A stretch of DNA of 64,000 nucleotides from Trichaptum fuscoviolaceum (taxonomy: Eukaryota > Basidiomycota > Agaricomycetes > Hymenochaetales > Trichaptaceae), in the NCBI GenBank assembly GCA_910574455.1, contig CAJSYZ010000005.1, forward strand, positions 5,518,001 through 5,582,000. The letters are read 5' to 3'. The notes beneath the pieces were generated by a model. The model saw only the letters and a program-made list of their open reading frames with translations, was not told where the DNA came from and made no database searches. Made by a program: the position numbers and the translations under genes. This document shows positions 1 to 10,393 of the stretch, piece by piece. Positions within the stretch are counted from its first letter, which is position 1. Each line of letters opens with the position of its first letter.

Positions 1-561
1 GGCGCAACTCCTTGGGGATGGTACAGTCATGAAAATTTCCGCAGGAATCAACGGTATGAATAACTTATCTTTTCTCCTGCGAGGTGGCCTAACAGAAGAA
101 ATGGCAGGTGACGCAGTGCGTATAAAGCGCAAGTTTCGCACCTCTGTGCGCTCCTGTGTCGATCTGACAGATTGGGCACGCGTTGTCTACCCGGAAGTCT
201 GGCCCAAAAACCCGACCTGGTCCCAACTGCTCTTAAACCCTCGTCTCTGGTTCCAGCATCCGACTCCGACTGTCAAGCTCGAAAAAATAGTGGGAGAAGT
301 ATTGAGGCTGAACGTCAAGAAGAGTAGTGAGGTCACAATGAGTGACTGGGCAGCTGACGAGCTATCAGCGGCACAAAAAGAGTGTAAGTTATCATTCTGT
401 TGTTCAAGATCAACCATCTTCAAGTTCTCACTTGCATGATCTGCTGTACTGGAATACTAGATGCAGCTATTGACGTTCACAGCACGTTTGCTGTAGCTTT
501 GGCCCTGAGCCAAAGCCACTCACCCTTACCGGATAAGTACATCAAGAACTTCGAGGCTTGA
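1..561 (+). CDS. 3'-5' exonuclease, WRN/RNase D type (5'-truncated by window edge)
   Basis: The reading frame is open from base 2, so this is the 3' part of a gene that begins outside the window. An exon ends at 383, a GTAAGT...CTAG intron covers 384-460, and the last exon 461-561 keeps phase and ends in TGA. The product shows VDLTDWARVV, then LEKIVGEVLRLNVKKS, then MSDWAADELSAAQKEYAA followed by I-D. This resembles the C-terminal half of DEDDy exonuclease domains (WRN exonuclease, RNase D), in which the last acidic motif is Tyr-Ala-Ala-x-Asp. The fold is inferred from motif resemblance only. The family trims 3' ends of DNA or RNA; the substrate cannot be told here. After the domain only a short tail remains, so the protein ends soon after the exonuclease fold. 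Confidence 0.7.
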
Positions 562-2008
562 TCTAGTAGGCTGAGGCCCACCAGTAGCAGGTTTGACCAA
601 ATGTGCTTGAGTTATCGAGTAAATTGTTGTGCGCATGCTCTTGTCTTTCAAAGTTGCCAGGAGATTCATGATTAAGATTTATTATTGAATTGCCTTTTTT
701 TCCCGAATGATCACCGTAGTCTGAGGTATCAAAGTGGTTTGGAAGATGTCGCCAATGGTGTCTGTCTGCTGTTCGGATTGCTTGCCATGATGATGCTTCC
801 AGTGGAGCTTTAAATCTAAAATTGGAACTTGAAGAGTTCAAGTTCAAGTTGCCACCGTGACTCGGACTGCACTTGCACTTGAACTTGAACTTGAACTTTT
901 TACCACTGCGTCCCCTCAACGACACAGTGTACGTTCTCCAGTCTTGTTATGAGCACTTCTCCGCCATCCCCCACCCATTCCATAAGACCACTTATTGGCC
1001 TGAACAAGTTATGTTTTATCCTACCCTCAAGCTTGTATTGAACTCGCCTAGACTTCAACATTTCCGAATGAACCAAAAAACGATAGTGTACGTCTGAGAA
1101 CGTGCTTCTTGCTTGATCTTATCACTCACATTTGTCTTTAGTACCTGGAGAGGAGAAGGTGGGCGGCCTTGTTATAGTGAGAGGAGCTCCGACGTGCACG
1201 CTGAAGCGAGCATCTTCTACCTTTCGAACGACACCCGCTGAGGATAGGCCGATACATGTTGCATCACCAACTGTTGTGATCTTCATCAAAAATTAGTAAC
1301 AATCCTTCGTCTTCAACTAGAGTCGACACCGCCTTATAGGAAAGGAAGGGCAAGGGCCGTCCGCTGACGATTGAAGAGGTGGCAGAGGACGCTATTGATG
1401 AGGGGGCAGATGAACTACACGACCGATCCCGCGCCAGCCTTGCGCATGTGTCCTTGGATGCCCCTCGCTTCACATATCAGTTTCCTGCGCCGAAACCGCC
1501 ATTGCAACGTAGTAAATCTCGCGTCCGTCAATTGCAGGCTGACGGCCCCGGCCCCGGCCTCGGAACACCACCTCATACCGTCTTGCGAGACACCTTCATA
1601 CCTCTAGTTGAATGTGATACACCTCCGATAGTGAAAAACGCGATGACGCGAGGCGAACATCTTTCCATGAAACAGCTGCCAGCATCTCCCGGCCAATCTC
1701 TAGCAAGTCGCCGGAAGGTAGCGTGAACCTAGGCGCTACATCTAGTTCACAAGCATCGGACTACGGTGGCGAACATCTATGAGGGCATGCGAGGGAAGAG
1801 AATAAGCGCAACCTTTGAAGCCTCTGGAACTATAAGTACGGACTTCTCTTCTTGCTATTATATTACTAGGCTTATACTGGTTTATTCATCAGCGAAACCA
1901 CATGCGTCTATTTCGGATACTTTGCTCTTCAAACATATCATATCAACACAGATCTAACCGAAGCTAAATGTGTTAGACAATTATTGATCTGGACAACTTC
2001 GCGGGGCG
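562..2008. other. Intergenic region, no gene recognised
   Basis: This stretch follows the exonuclease and leads into the histidine-kinase relic. It holds the CAAGTT-rich inverted segment at 825-900. An open frame at 1379-1726 reads EVAEDAIDEGADELHDRSR near its start; it looks protein-like but matches nothing I recognise and has no convincing splice context. It may be another decayed gene. Confidence 0.4.
825..900. repeat. Inverted GAACTTGAA/TTCAAGTTC segment
   Basis: GAACTTGAAGAGTTCAAGTT and CAAGTTGCC are followed about 20 bases later by CACTTGCACTTGAACTTGAA and further CTTGAAC units. The arms are complementary and could form a hairpin. Similar runs occur upstream of other genes in the window (see findings). 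Confidence 0.6.
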
Positions 2009-3910
2009 ATGGAGCTCGAGACTGTGACTACTAGTACAGCAAATGGGCGGTCAACCTATGCTGCGCTTTTGTCTTGGAGAGAATTGTCTCACTTTTCTTT
2101 GACGCAGGTGAACTTTCAAGTGCGTACCATTGTTGTCGCGACTACGACCGTCGCTCGTGGCGACTTGACGCAGGAGATCGTGGGCGTGTCTGTTCAGGGT
2201 GATATTCTGGACTTGGCCATCAATGGCATGGTTGACCAGTTGGCTCTCTTCACTGCGGGGGTGACCAAAGTCGCGCGGGAAGTCAGAACGAAAAAAACTC
2301 GGTGTTCAAGCTGAAATCGAGAATGTTCATGTCACAGCAAAAAATCACGTATGTTTATTTCACTAGCATTCCGCTGAATTGTGTAGTGTGGTTTTTACTG
2401 AACGCACTCCGAATAGAATGGCTGTTGACACCATGGCCGGAAACTTGACGACCGAAGTGCGTGGTTTCGCGCAGATCAGTACTGCAGCTACTAGTATAAA
2501 CGGCGACTTCACGTGTTTCATCACCGTCAAAGGCTCAGGCGAGATGGAATCCTTTGAGACTCATCAAATCAATTAAATTGTGCACTACTTGCGCGAGTCG
2601 ATTTAGAAGAACGCCGCCGCTCGTGAAGCTGCCGAACTTGCCAGTCGCTCCAAGTTGGAGTTCTTGGCGAACACGTCTCATGAGATTCGACCCCTATGAA
2701 CGGTATCATTGGCATGAAAGAGTTTACGCTGGATAGCAATTTGAATAAGAGTCAGCGCGAGAGTCTTCTGCTGGTGCATAGTTTGGCTCGGAGTCTGCTA
2801 TTGATTAATGTCGATATTTTGGATATCTCGAAGAGTAAGCTAATCCGCCGCCGATGCTTCCGAATTCAGTTGCTAATATTTCGATTAATTACTACGTTCG
2901 AAGCAGGCAGGATGACGATAGAGCAAGTTTGGTATTCACTGAGACACACGGTTTTCGGTAACCTCAAGACTCTCGTTGTACGACCATCGCAAAACAACCT
3001 CGACCTCACATATGATGTTTACCCAGACATTCCTGATCAGCTCATCGGTGACTCGCTGCATCTGCGCCAGGTCATTACGAACATTGTCGGCAACGCTATC
3101 AAGTTCACCTCGAGCAAGGTCGTGTGGAACGGACATGCTGCGCTGTCGTGCCGTCTGGTTGGCATCAAGGACTCGATGGTGAAGGTAGAGTTCTGTCTCA
3201 CGGATACGGTATCGGTATTACGAAAGGTACAGTGAACTTGATCTGTGGTACGTTCGTGCGAGGGGATGGATCAACCACTCGAGTGAGCTCTTCTCGAATA
3301 GTCATTTGTTCCGGCCTGTAGTGGTCTTACTTTCTTAAATCTAGGACTACGGTGGTGCTGTCCTTGGTCAATCAGTATCGAAGTGAGTTGTGTCGCTGAT
3401 GAATAAGACGATGTGAGTTGAGAGCGAGCTGGGCAAGGGAAGTTCACGACCACCTCCTAAATCAGCCAGTTGTCCACCGAGAACGTACTTTCGATGATCC
3501 AGGCATTCGCGAAGCAGAAAATCCGGCTTGCCAATACGCTGGACGACCGAACAGGTGTAGTGATGCGTATCACAAAGCTTATTCTGAAGCCTTACGACGT
3601 GAGCGAAGTTGCAGATAATGAGTGTTGCCTACATATCGATGGGATACTTGTTGATTCGCTGACGGCCGTAAGTCATCTTGTTAAAGTGCATTCGAGCTAC
3701 AGTATAAAGCCTTACTCAAACACTTTTCGGATGATCCAGAAGGAACAAACCAGGAGTATGAACACTTGCGATATATACCGATCGTTCTGGCGTCAGACCA
3801 AAACTCCCTATTGAACAAACAACTTCCAGACCGAGATCTACCCCCATTCCCACCGGAGGCAATCTGCTTCTCAAGGATGTAGAAGCAGAGCTAGATCGAT
3901 AGGTTGCGGT
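2009..3910 (+). pseudogene. Group III hybrid histidine kinase (Nik1/Os-1-like), decayed copy
   Basis: Fragments of the kinase lie in the correct order but in different frames. HAMP linker pieces come first (VARGDLTQEIVGVSVQGDIL near 2140-2200, VTKVAREV near 2262, [18 protein letters not shown] near 2440). The dimerisation box follows, with FLANTSHEIR broken by a frameshift at about 2690 before MNGIIGM. An ATPase region follows, with DIPDQLIGDSLHLRQVITN and NAIKFTSSKV (about 3030-3115). The last part is the linker before the receiver domain (ITKLILKPYDVSEVADNECC near 3570-3625). Frameshifts also occur at about 2290, and no receiver domain is seen. In fungi this family acts upstream of the HOG osmostress MAP-kinase pathway. 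Here the frame is too broken for a working kinase. Confidence 0.8.
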
Positions 3911-4849
3911 GACGAGAATTGACACGAGCGGCTACGGCGGACCATTCAAGGTGGAGGGTAATTCAAGAACATGGACCTTGAGGGAAAATGATCAGAACGT
4001 GCGCAATCGGACAAGAGAGAAATTGCTTTCGGAACAGATTGAAAATAGTATGTCCGAGTCCTCCGAAAACCCGTAGTAAGAACTCTGGAATTTATGTTTG
4101 ACAATTGTTTCAGGCGTCAGGAAGAATATGCCACTTGGGCGGAAGTCGGACAATTCTCGAAGCGCACAAGGCAAATGTGCTTGAGTCGCTCAGCCAACAA
4201 CGAAAAGCATGAACATCCTTATCAGCGAAGGCGAGAGGAAAGCAGCGCGCAGCCTACAATACTGGCGTACTGAATTACTGGTGTACTGATTTGTACTTAC
4301 TATGACATTTGAATTGTACATGCTTGTACTTAGTCTTTACTTATGCTTGACTGACCTCCTGATGTACTGACGTACTGAGTGTGTCCTGAAAATTGGCTTA
4401 TTTCAGTGTGTTCAGGCCATCAGTTGATTTCAGACAGGCATAGCAACATATCAGTAGATTTCAGACAGGCATAGCAACCCTTCAGTCCATTTAAGGCAGC
4501 GTCAGGACGCGTCAGTCGCCTTAAGCAAAAAGTAGTTTCCCTGATGCGGTGACTTTGATACGTCGCTTTGCCTGTCAGTTTCGCACCATCTGAAGACAAT
4601 GAGGACTCTGTGTCCGACATGAGATCAATCAAGTCAAGTATGTCCCAGTTTCGAGAAGCTCACAGGCCCGGGATTTGATGAACATGTCTGCCCGCCAGTA
4701 GAAGTCAGAGATTAAAGTCAAGCATTACATCACAAGCAGTTAAAGGCTGTGAGTTAACTCACAGCAGAGCCCGCGACCCGGAAATGCGGTTAAAGCAAGA
4801 ATGAGAGGAAGGAAAACATTATATTTTTAAGCCCACATACAGTACAGAA
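3911..4849. other. Intergenic region with short repeats
   Basis: No gene is seen. GTACTGA-type words recur between about 4265 and 4378, and a 28-base direct repeat lies at 4420-4478. Confidence 0.5.
4420..4478. repeat. 28-bp direct repeat, two units
   Basis: Units at 4420-4447 and 4451-4478 share GATTTCAGACAGGCATAGCA and differ by one base (TCAGTTG versus TCAGTAG). They are three bases apart. Similar half-units (TTCAGTCCATTT, TCAGTCGCCTT) follow, which suggests a slipped or decaying tandem array. No function is evident. Confidence 0.75.
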
Positions 4850-5640
4850 GTATTATACACCATACTCTTGCTTCTGCAGAAGCATCTGCCACAGGAACAG
4901 TTCCATTGTGAGTAGCTGCCCAACTTTCAACAGTTACAGCTGAATATAACGTTGGTGACGATTTCCTCTGCCGCCCCACATGCTCTCTTCACCATTTGTG
5001 CCCGTCATCCTTGCCCGTTCTCGACGCAAACCCATATTGAACCAGCGTCAAGCCAGGACCAGCATGAGCACCAAGCTTCGCCGCATGTGTAGCATGCAGG
5101 AGGCAAGTAAGCAGAAAGCACATAAATTGGAAGGAAACAGAAACGAGCATGTTCCAAGCAAATGAGAAGAGTGAGCCCGTTGCAAGACCAGCAATTGGGA
5201 GCTTGCCTGGGAGCATCATTCCCGGCAATAAGGACGAAGGCGCATGGGCTGTCGTCTCCATGTACGGCGGGACAGCATCCGCCTGAGCAGTGGAGTACAA
5301 TGGTGGTGCATCCTCCTGTGTCTCCTCCGACATGACATGGACGCCGTCTTCTATTGAATATGGAATGCAAAAGTAGCCTAAACAATCCCGTTAGACTACA
5401 AAGTAAAGAAGCAGTTTGTTATAGCTGAGAAATAGGCGCACCTTCCACTACGGGCCTGGGGAGGCTCGGTTTTGCAGTGACATTTGCAAAGACACCATCA
5501 TTCTCAGTCCCGCCGCCAACGACGTGCCTTCGTACCTAGCTCCGACTTCCAATTAAGCGATCTGCAATATGACCAGGGAGGACGCGGCGTGCCCAGTTGA
5601 AGCCCGGGCCACGCACCCATGCGCCGCAATTCAACCTTGG
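4850..5640 (-). pseudogene. Bsd2/Ndfip-family membrane protein, broken copy
   Basis: On the minus strand the remains read ARRVLPGHIADRLIG, then an in-frame TAG (5538-5536), then VVGGGTENDGVFANVTAKP, an intron (5441-5351), EDGVHVMSEETQEDAPP, AQADAVPPYMETTAHAP and a membrane stretch LFSFAWNMLVSVSFQFMCFL. This order matches fungal Bsd2 (NEDD4-family-interacting, PF10176-type), an ER/Golgi/vacuolar adaptor that recruits the Rsp5 ubiquitin ligase through PPxY motifs. Here PPLY is present, but the second site reads PPYM. After 5000 the tail (EEIVTNVI, then VTVESWAATHNGTVPVADAS) lies in different frames and the last membrane segment is not found. The premature stop plus frameshifts indicate a pseudogene. 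Confidence 0.8.
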
Positions 5641-8600
5641 ACGTACAGCAGGACCAGCTGTGCTTGAGTAGTTTGCCCCGTGTTTCCGGCAGCTACAATG
5701 CTCACTGCACCTACACAATTGCGCTTGGTGTCCGCTCGTTGCCAGTATTGGATGTCCTTACAGACAAAGTCGGCTTTGCACTGAGGGTGTAGACACGGAG
5801 ACGCTGCTGTTGTTGCTGACTCGGATGAGTCAAGAACGAGTGGAAACAACCTGCTATGAAAGGTAGTCATCACATGACTGTATCTCCTGCCTAAAAGGGT
5901 TAATTACCCATAAAGGAATTTCACGTGACCGGATCAGTTTTCGCAGAGAATCGACACAGTTGCGTTTTCCTAAGGTACCCAAGCGACCTCTACAGGTCGC
6001 GGGAATAAAAACTTTAAACAAGTATGTAGTAAACATATGAACTTCAAAGGTTACATCAGAAGTAGAAGATAGAAGTACCGAAAGCGAAATGCGTTATAAA
6101 AGATCCGACGAAGGAAAAAAACGGAGTAAAGTGAAGAATATGGAAGGAGAACCGAAGCAATCATGCACGATAAATTGTACATAAGTGTACATATAATATA
6201 ACTGATTAATCCGGTGTGTTATCTGATCTCGAAGAGCCGGACGGGATCGGTGCTTCAATTGAAATGGGCGTGGAGAAACCGCAGTAAGCATTGGTGGTAT
6301 TGCAGGAGCAGAGAAGCTATTCACCATGTTAGATATAACGGTTCAGGCAATAGCGCAATACGTGTTGCTGCTCGATGCCTTCTCAGAGTCAGAAGGTGGA
6401 TTGCTGCCCGAAGTCTGCCGCTCGGAGGTCGATGCGAAGACAAGGTCGGTGAAGGAGTCCATGTCGGTGATTGTGACAGCGATGAGTGTCGAAGTGAAGA
6501 CGAAGACCGAAGACTGAAAAAGCTGCTGTATGAGCTGCTGAAGGGAACATCTTCGGTTGTCCTTCCTGCAGCTTTATACAAGCAGTGCGATCATAATGAA
6601 GACGAAGATAACGTTCATAATGAAGCTGATGATGATGAAAACCAGACAAGAATTCATGCGGCAGGTCCCTTTGGTAGCTTACGGCGGCCACACTCCAAGG
6701 CCATCCATCTATCAGCGGCGATCTTAGGCTTGAAACAGTGAAGCTGCCGTTCGTAAAAGTCTCCTTGTCAGCGGCGGAGTCCCCTCCCTCTTGTTCCGGA
6801 CCCGAAAGTACTGTATCCAATTGTCTTCAGATCAAAAGAGTCAAGATGCGTGAGCAGCTGACAGGTACGCGATGGTGTTGCGCCTGGTGTCGTCCCGGGG
6901 TTCCGTCAGTCTGTTAAGATGATTGAAGAGTCCAGAAATATTCTTCATTGCGTTCGAGAATGCCTTTCATCCCATCGTATTGTCAGAGCTGGATATGAGT
7001 GAGTGGAATTGAGACGGTGGTGGCATCAAGGCGTACAGACAAGAACAGGCGTTGAAGCCGAGCAAGCGGCTAGTTAAAGATGATGAATGGCGATGAGCGA
7101 TGGTGGACTTTCCCGAAAATTTTTCACTGGAGCGACGACATTTTGGAGGAAGGGCCATGCCATCCAAAAACGCAGATAGCCTTGAGTTCAGAGATATGCA
7201 CTTAGTCATTGGCGAGTTGACAAAAACTTAACGTTCAACGAGCTTGTTGATCAAGGAAGCACCAGAACGAGGCTTCATTCTAATTGTTGTTGAAAACTCC
7301 CGAAGTGCCGCTGATTCGACTCGAGTTTGCAATACGAACAAAAGACAAAGGCGATAACCATGATTGGGTAAAACACAGTCATTCCACCCGTTTTGCCAGA
7401 ACTCAATGTTCAACTAGAACAGTAGAGAAATAAGGATTACTGCACAACAAAACTCTGCATACATCGAAGTACTGGATACGTACTACACAATATACTCTCG
7501 ACCCCGCCATCAACCCTTTCGACACCACCTTCCAGCCCTCCCAACTTCGCAGATGAAAAAAGAGAAAAAATGTGACCAACTCCGGTAAGGAGGTCCATCC
7601 CAAAGTCTTTCGACCAACGAGACGTGCTCCAGCTGAGTGGCCTTCACATTAAAGATTGTTCTCGGACAAGCGGTAGACTCCTGCGAGAAAGCGAAGATAT
7701 TCGTTCGCAAGGGGACAATAAAGCGAGCCCAGAAATGAGTAAGGAAAAAGGCACACGGACGATTCTGCTGGGTTTTATTCTTGGATTTGAGCGGAGCTGC
7801 AAAGTACACCGTTTTTGGACCAGGCCTTTTGTCCCATCATCAACGCCGCTTGAACACGAACACCTTTAATGCACGGCATCCATGTTGTGCAGAGCCCTAC
7901 TACCCACGACTATTTCTAGCCTGGCTCTTGTCATGGTCCGTGTACATGGACGCCTCTCCGGATCCAAGTCATCTCTGGAATTTGACGCAACTTGCGAGGT
8001 ATTTTATTCTTGGAACGACCACGGAGCTTTGTCGACAACTGGAATGATGAGGTTTTTGCTTGCATTCAGTCTCGTCATCGAATGCACGAATGCATCGTCT
8101 TTGTTGCCTACCCTCCTTCCGCTCATGACGCTTGCGGCTTTCATCTCTTAAGACGATACCCAGTCAAGGCCTAGGCACTACAAAAGAGCGTGTCGTGAAG
8201 CACAGCGATTGTGGCTCAAGTGCCTATAGGCTATGGACCTGCTCTTCATGAACTTTGCGCAACCCTTGTCGGTGCCTTCGTCGTTCCTGCAACGAGGCCT
8301 GCGCCTCTACACAAGCAGAATATTGACAATTAGGCAACCGTGTGGTCGACGGTACTCGAAATGGAGCTCCAGTGGCCTTCACTAACTTCTTCATTCCTTA
8401 GAGTATGTGTGCCGAATAATTCCCCGACTTTGCAAGACATCTTTTCCTGAAGGAGTGCGGAAACGCTGATTTTTCCGGCAGAGAGCGCATAAGACAATTA
8501 AATTAGGTAAGCAACATCTATCCCACGCGCGCTAACTTGATCAGGACAATTGGAGGTTACCAGGCACGGACAACGCGCATGAGAAGACGGCATGTGTTCC

Positions 8601-8825
8601 CTTAGACTTCGGGACACACGGAGATCAACATGCTGCTTCTGTTGCGTAAGAGAGATTGGCAGCATAGCTATTGCCGTCAATGACCCAATTGTTGACCGGT
8701 ACTCATCCGTCTACGTCAAGGACAATACGGAACTCTTCCAAAGCTGGGCGACGGGACCACTCTCATCCTCACAAGTTGCATGTCTTCTGCCTTTTTGTTT
8801 CCGCTGGGCCCAAGAGCAAAATGCA
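5641..8825. other. Gene-free 3.2 kb stretch
   Basis: Only short overlapping ORFs without family motifs, good start context or matching splice sites were found on either strand. Further unrecognisable relics are possible, since this lies between a pseudogene and the pheromone-like gene. Confidence 0.4.
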
Positions 8826-8831
8826 TATAAA
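8826..8831 (+). promoter_or_regulatory. TATA box of the pheromone-like gene
   Basis: TATAAA within GCATATAAAGCG lies 127 bases before the ATG at 8958. Between them the leader is C/T-rich, as is common before fungal starts. Confidence 0.5.
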
Positions 8832-8957
8832 GCGCCATGTTGTTCATGTCTCCCCCCATCAGCGCACTCGCAGCTACTTTCGCCTTCGGTTTTACCTCTT
8901 TCGCGACTTTCCCGACACTCGGAAAATTTCCCTCGCGCTACCTAAATCACATCTGAA

Positions 8958-9068
8958 ATGGACTCCTTCACCAACTACATCTTCTCCGCCTCCGCCCCCG
9001 CTGGCTCAAACCCACCGACCGATGCGGAAAAGGCGTCGACCAGCAACACATATTGTGTGATCGCGTAA
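8958..9068 (+). CDS. Lipopeptide mating-pheromone precursor-like peptide (CaaX)
   Basis: A 36-codon uninterrupted ORF begins MDSFTNYIF and ends STSNTYCVIA followed by TAA. Basidiomycete pheromone precursors are typically short (about 35-90 residues), often begin MD(S/A)F, and end in a CaaX box (often CVVA or CVIA) that directs farnesylation, removal of the last three residues and carboxymethylation. They are then cut internally, often near a charged pair; the Glu-Lys at residues 24-25 is a candidate, leaving about eight residues before the modified Cys33. The ATG follows a C/T-rich leader and a TATA box. A STE3 receptor would be expected nearby in a mating locus, but none is recognised here. 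The match rests on length, both termini and context. Confidence 0.72.
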   Translation: MDSFTNYIFSASAPAGSNPPTDAEKASTSNTYCVIA

Positions 9069-10393
9069 ATGCTTTTTGTGAGTTTCTATCTTATCTATAT
9101 GACTATGAAAGACGCTCACCTATCATCATCAAGTTAGGAGCAATACATAGTGCTCTGCAGGCTTATGCCGCACCTGGTCGATCAACCGTGCTGATCTTTC
9201 GAACCGATACCGAGCGATACCTTGATTTATCAATAACCCCACCGCATTCATGATTGTTGTAAAAGTATACGCGTATTCCACGCTGTACTATATTATTATC
9301 ATTCCATATTCAACTCCACACGCATCTCACAGTTTATACTGCAATCTTTCCTCTCTTCGTTCCTTTACTTTTCGTTTTGTCGTAATGGGTTAAAATCTTG
9401 TATATGTTACAGACAGTCTCATCGGCACCCACGCTTGTGACTAACAAGATTATGTTGTCTTACCCTGGAATTCTGGGTGTATATAATTATTCGTTTGATT
9501 TACTTACCATGTTCAATTTTTTTCGGTTTTTCGGTATTGTCTGTAGAAACTTGTGCTTCTTGTATAATGGTCATCCTATGCAGCATCCGACGCCTTGTGA
9601 TTAATGGGGTCTGTTGATGAGTTGTGCACGTCCGCAATTACATTTGAACTTGCAATGTTGGGTCCAGGCAGAAAGAGAGCGCCTTCAATGACGGTCAGAG
9701 GAGCTGGTCTGGAACTCACTAGGCGGATCGACCCCCGGATGTCTCCGAGTGCCAGTGTATAACTGTACCAATAATGGTAACGGCTATGTAGCACTGGCTC
9801 ACCCGAACCATCGTTTCACTTCCCTCTTCCTCTCTACCACAACAACAGCCAGTCGAGAACGTCGCGTACGACGTCGACGGTTGAAAAGTACACTCGAGGT
9901 CGACTTGCTTGTGGCCGTCTGTTTCTGGTACCGAGGACTGTATAGGACACCCACGCGACTCGGAAATACGTCAGAGACGCGTGCCCAACAGGAGAGCAGG
10001 GCAGGAGACAGGGGCCGACGGGAACAAATCTATTCAATTGAGGTGCATTATTAACCTTGGAATTTTCACTCGATATATGACTGAATCCAATTCACCTCTC
10101 CTTTTCTGCCATCTTCCAACTAGCGCCTGCTCATCACCTTACACCGAACCGGTAGTGACGGTCGCACTGCGTTTTCACCGGTGTCGAGCGGCAGAATCAG
10201 TGAAGCTTTCGAGAGTTCAAGCTCAGTTCTTTCGCTTCACGTACTAGGCGCTTCTCGAAGTGCCCATCCGACCAAGCTTCCTTGAATTCCTGTGGTATTC
10301 AAATACAGTAGCCGCGAGGTCAAGTGGGCCCCTTCGCTCGAAGACGCCCACGACGCGCTACAAGGCCCGGTTCGGAGGTTGCACTGGACTCCA
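9069..10393. other. Intergenic region
   Basis: No gene is recognised. The first 500 bases are AT-rich and probably contain the 3' untranslated region of the pheromone-like gene. The rest is probably the promoter of the ubiquitin-fold gene. Small ORFs near 9749-10247 show no family signature. Confidence 0.5.

Noticed and set aside
6214..6820. ORFs of 175 (plus) and 143 (minus) codons
   Set aside because: Acidic/His-rich by composition only, mutually overlapping, no motif or promoter support.
10292..10393. Start of the ubiquitin-fold protein at 10292
   Set aside because: The codon there is GTG; the first ATG in frame is 10394.
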